Shown here piece after piece: positions 61,884 through 64,000 of a stretch of 64,000 nucleotides of DNA (within the stretch, counting starts at the first letter, position 1; every line of letters starts with the position of its first letter). The position numbers and the translations under genes were made by a program. The DNA comes from Trichobilharzia regenti (lineage: Eukaryota; Platyhelminthes; Trematoda; Strigeidida; Schistosomatidae). The notes beneath the pieces are model-generated. The model saw nothing but the letters and a program-made list of their open reading frames with translations, was not told where the DNA came from and searched no databases. The DNA is taken from positions 19,149,379 to 19,213,378 of the forward strand of contig OX235263.1 in assembly GCA_944472135.2 (NCBI GenBank), read 5' to 3'.

Positions 61884-61974
61884 GTGAGTTCTGTGTCCTT
61901 AGTGTTTACATATTAATGTCAAAGGTATTATTATTATTATTCCCTTAGGTTACTCGTGGAACATAGAGCTTAAC

Positions 61975-62905
61975 TCCCTAATAAATGAGATTTCATTTTG
62001 ATGAATCATACAGTGTTCTACAGTAAATAATGGAAACAAATGAGAGAATATATGGCATCTAATTTTATACCATATAAGGAGGGGCATCTGAGAACCTCCT
62101 TACGTAGGATTCTTAATAAAGCAGGAAGTAGAGTGGCATTTAAACCTACAAAACTCAATCAGGTAGGACAAGATCTGTAGGTTAAAGGACCCAGATGACC
62201 CAGTTAGACAAAACAATATAAGGTCAAACTAGTAGATCAGGGTGGTCAGATTGTCAGAACATAAGAATTTAGCTAAGGTGAGAATGACTGACCCCGAGAA
62301 GGCAAGCAATTTGGCAAAATTCTCAGTAATTGCACTGCATGCATCAACACACAAATACACAATAGGGTAGGACAGAGTCAAAATTCTGAGAAGTAATATA
62401 GGTAGGTGGAGGTAGAGAGATTGATAACCGAATCCTGGTTCATTTAGTCTACACCCAACACACACACACAACTGAAATGACTCAATGCGTATACCAGAGA
62501 TATGCATGGAAGACATTATTACCATCAGTCAGTTAGTCAGTCAAATCAGACGAGGATAATAGAATTCAGATCAATTCTCAAAATTCTATTTCAATTCAAT
62601 TCATGTACATCATAACATTGTAACAAGTTTCTTATTTTGAATATAAAAACACCCGTCTTATTTCCCATCTGGTTGATCTAATTGATCAATAACACTCATA
62701 TTATTATTATTATATCTGAATGAACATTATCCCATATTAATTTTTATTCCATTGTCTAGTCATCAATTTAACTCATCAATTTATCAGCAGCAATAATTTG
62801 TGCTCGCAATATGGTCATCAGTTAATATTACTGTATAACACCACTGTTTGACTTTATCAAAATAAAATCTTATATATCATGGAGTTATACTCTACCACAG
62901 TGCCC
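61975..62905 (+). mobile_element. Penelope-like element 3' part with short inverted arm
   Basis: A short minus-sense copy of the terminus at 61975-62040 (GAGATTTCATTTTGATGAAT) is followed by plus-sense [25 protein letters not shown] and the 3' end to AAATAAAATCTTATATATCA near 62878. Same plan as the 39 kb and 43 kb copies. It lies in intron 7. Confidence 0.75.
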
Positions 62906-63164
62906 AATTTTTATACTTATATCAAGAACACAGAGCTTCGACAGGTGCGCACCTCCATTTCATCCTGTTTTCTTCACTCCTATTCAGCTGATTCCACAAT
63001 TGCCGATAAGTTATCGACTCCTCTCCACACGAGCTATTCCATCTCACACTCGGACACCTAACCCCTCCTTTTCCCTTTCGAGTTTTATTTCTATATTTTT
63101 TTTAAATACAAAATAAAAGAAAATAAAATATTAAATATAAAAAATAGGTTTGGTGGTGGTATGG
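62906..63164. other. Intron 7 spacer, nothing recognised
   Basis: An unassigned segment followed by an A-rich stretch (AAATACAAAATAAAAGAAAA) near 63103-63145. Confidence 0.35.
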
Positions 63165-63660
63165 TAGTTGAGTAATATTGAGGTTAGGCACAAAGTGTTA
63201 ACTAGGGAGAGAATAACTTCAATCGATAAAATTATGAAGCCTTTATCGATTGAGATGCATAGACATGTGTTTTGTGCATCCCAAGCCATCAGCTTCCTCT
63301 ACAGGCGATGTTATGTGACATAAGATCTCACTTTGATGAAAAGGATTAGTAGTTGGCGAACCAAAATGCGGAATCAGTCCATGAAATCTTGACGGTTAGT
63401 TTGAGCCACGTTGGACGGTGTTGTAGACTACAGACTATTGGTGATATGGTTGAAGATAGTACTCAGTGGCACAACTGCATCTCTATTGTCCATTATAAAG
63501 CCCTCAAGTTATTCTATGCAACTGTTTCTTCTCTTTCAGTTTTCGGCATATTATATCCCTTTTGAATCTTATTTTTCTCTTTTCTTTGCCTTTGGGTGTT
63601 GCATGGAATATAGTAACCCGAACTGCTGAACTTCTTTGCACACTACTATGTTGAAAGTGA
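63165..63660 (+). mobile_element. RTE-like 3' fragment, decayed
   Basis: GTAATATTGAGGTTAGGCAC, AATCGATAAAATTATGAAGC and GGTGATATGGTTGAAGATAG follow the C-terminal region and 3' UTR of the RTE-like family, ending with CACTACTATGTTGAAAGTGA. Confidence 0.65.
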
Positions 63661-63859
63661 GTCACTCTGGCATGCCACCTGATCTTCAGTACGAGGCCAG
63701 CGCGAGTAACTGTTGATAAATGTTTAAAGCCTCTTTGAAATTGTTTTGTTGATACATCAAGTTTCTGAAATATACCGAAGCACTGACTGGATTGACATTT
63801 GTGTTGGAAATCCAGATTTTTTCTGTAATACTCAGTGCAGTAGATTTCCTGATTGATTT

Positions 63860-64000
63860 TAGAGTAATAAAGGTCTATCTTACCTTTTCGATCCTGGCGC
63901 TGACATCTTCATACATTCTATCTGCCTGTAGCTGAAACGATACTGCCCCAATAAGTGAAAGAGATGACCTCGTTCAAATTTCACCCACTGCTGGTGATTG
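63860..64000 (-). mobile_element. SR2-like fragment, runs off the window
   Basis: CTGCCTGTAGCTGAAACGAT is shared with the minus-strand SR2-like pieces at 36.2 kb and 29.2 kb. It continues beyond the right edge. Confidence 0.45.

Overview
The window looks like nuclear DNA of a parasitic flatworm, most likely a blood fluke (Schistosoma). It is AT-rich. It holds one multi-exon gene with GT-AG introns, and the introns are packed with repeat families typical of schistosomes: SR2/RTE-like and SR1/CR1-like non-LTR retrotransposons, Penelope-like elements (PLEs) with GIY-YIG endonuclease remains, tRNA-derived SINEs, and Smalpha-type SINEs carrying a hammerhead ribozyme. The species cannot be fixed from the sequence alone.

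The only recognisable host gene is a plus-strand orthologue of the exocyst subunit Sec15 (EXOC6). Seven coding exons were assembled by hand at 8794-9141, 11434-11691, 19687-19924, 23177-23481, 57424-57758, 60284-60755 and 61374-61883. Their splice phases agree and together they encode about 822 residues; the Rab11-binding C-terminal end lies past the right edge. Intron 4 is about 34 kb (23482-57423) and holds most of the mobile DNA. A short upstream ORF overlaps the start codon.

Layout: 1-5.9 kb is CR1/SR1 debris (a 5'-inverted copy, a solo LTR, an ORF1 relic with a PHD finger split by a SINE). 6-8.8 kb is the 5' flank. 8.8-23.5 kb holds exons 1-4 with RTE relics, a nested palindromic repeat complex (14.76-16.86 kb), SINEs and PLE pieces. 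23.5-57.4 kb is the giant intron: PLEs with inverted termini (25.1-26.7, 38.8-40.0, 42.8-43.7 kb), a copy with an intact hammerhead core and stems (about 29.0 kb), a young 5'-truncated RTE with an open RT frame (29.27-31.11 kb), a near full-length RTE inserted into an SR2-like element (32.3-36.07 kb), a 5'-inverted RTE (40.5-41.7 kb), further RTE/SR2/PLE fragments, a TIR element with tRNA-like promoter boxes (51.76-52.14 kb), CR1 and PLE relics (53-55.3 kb) and a U6 snRNA 5' fragment (57.16 kb). 57.4-64 kb holds exons 5-7, a SINE split by an LTR, and more PLE/RTE remains.

Nothing here resembles an operon or a bacterial-type system. The striking content is retroelement biology: repeated 5' inversions, inverted PLE termini, nested insertions with visible target-site duplications, and ribozyme-bearing SINEs inside the intron of an essential trafficking gene.
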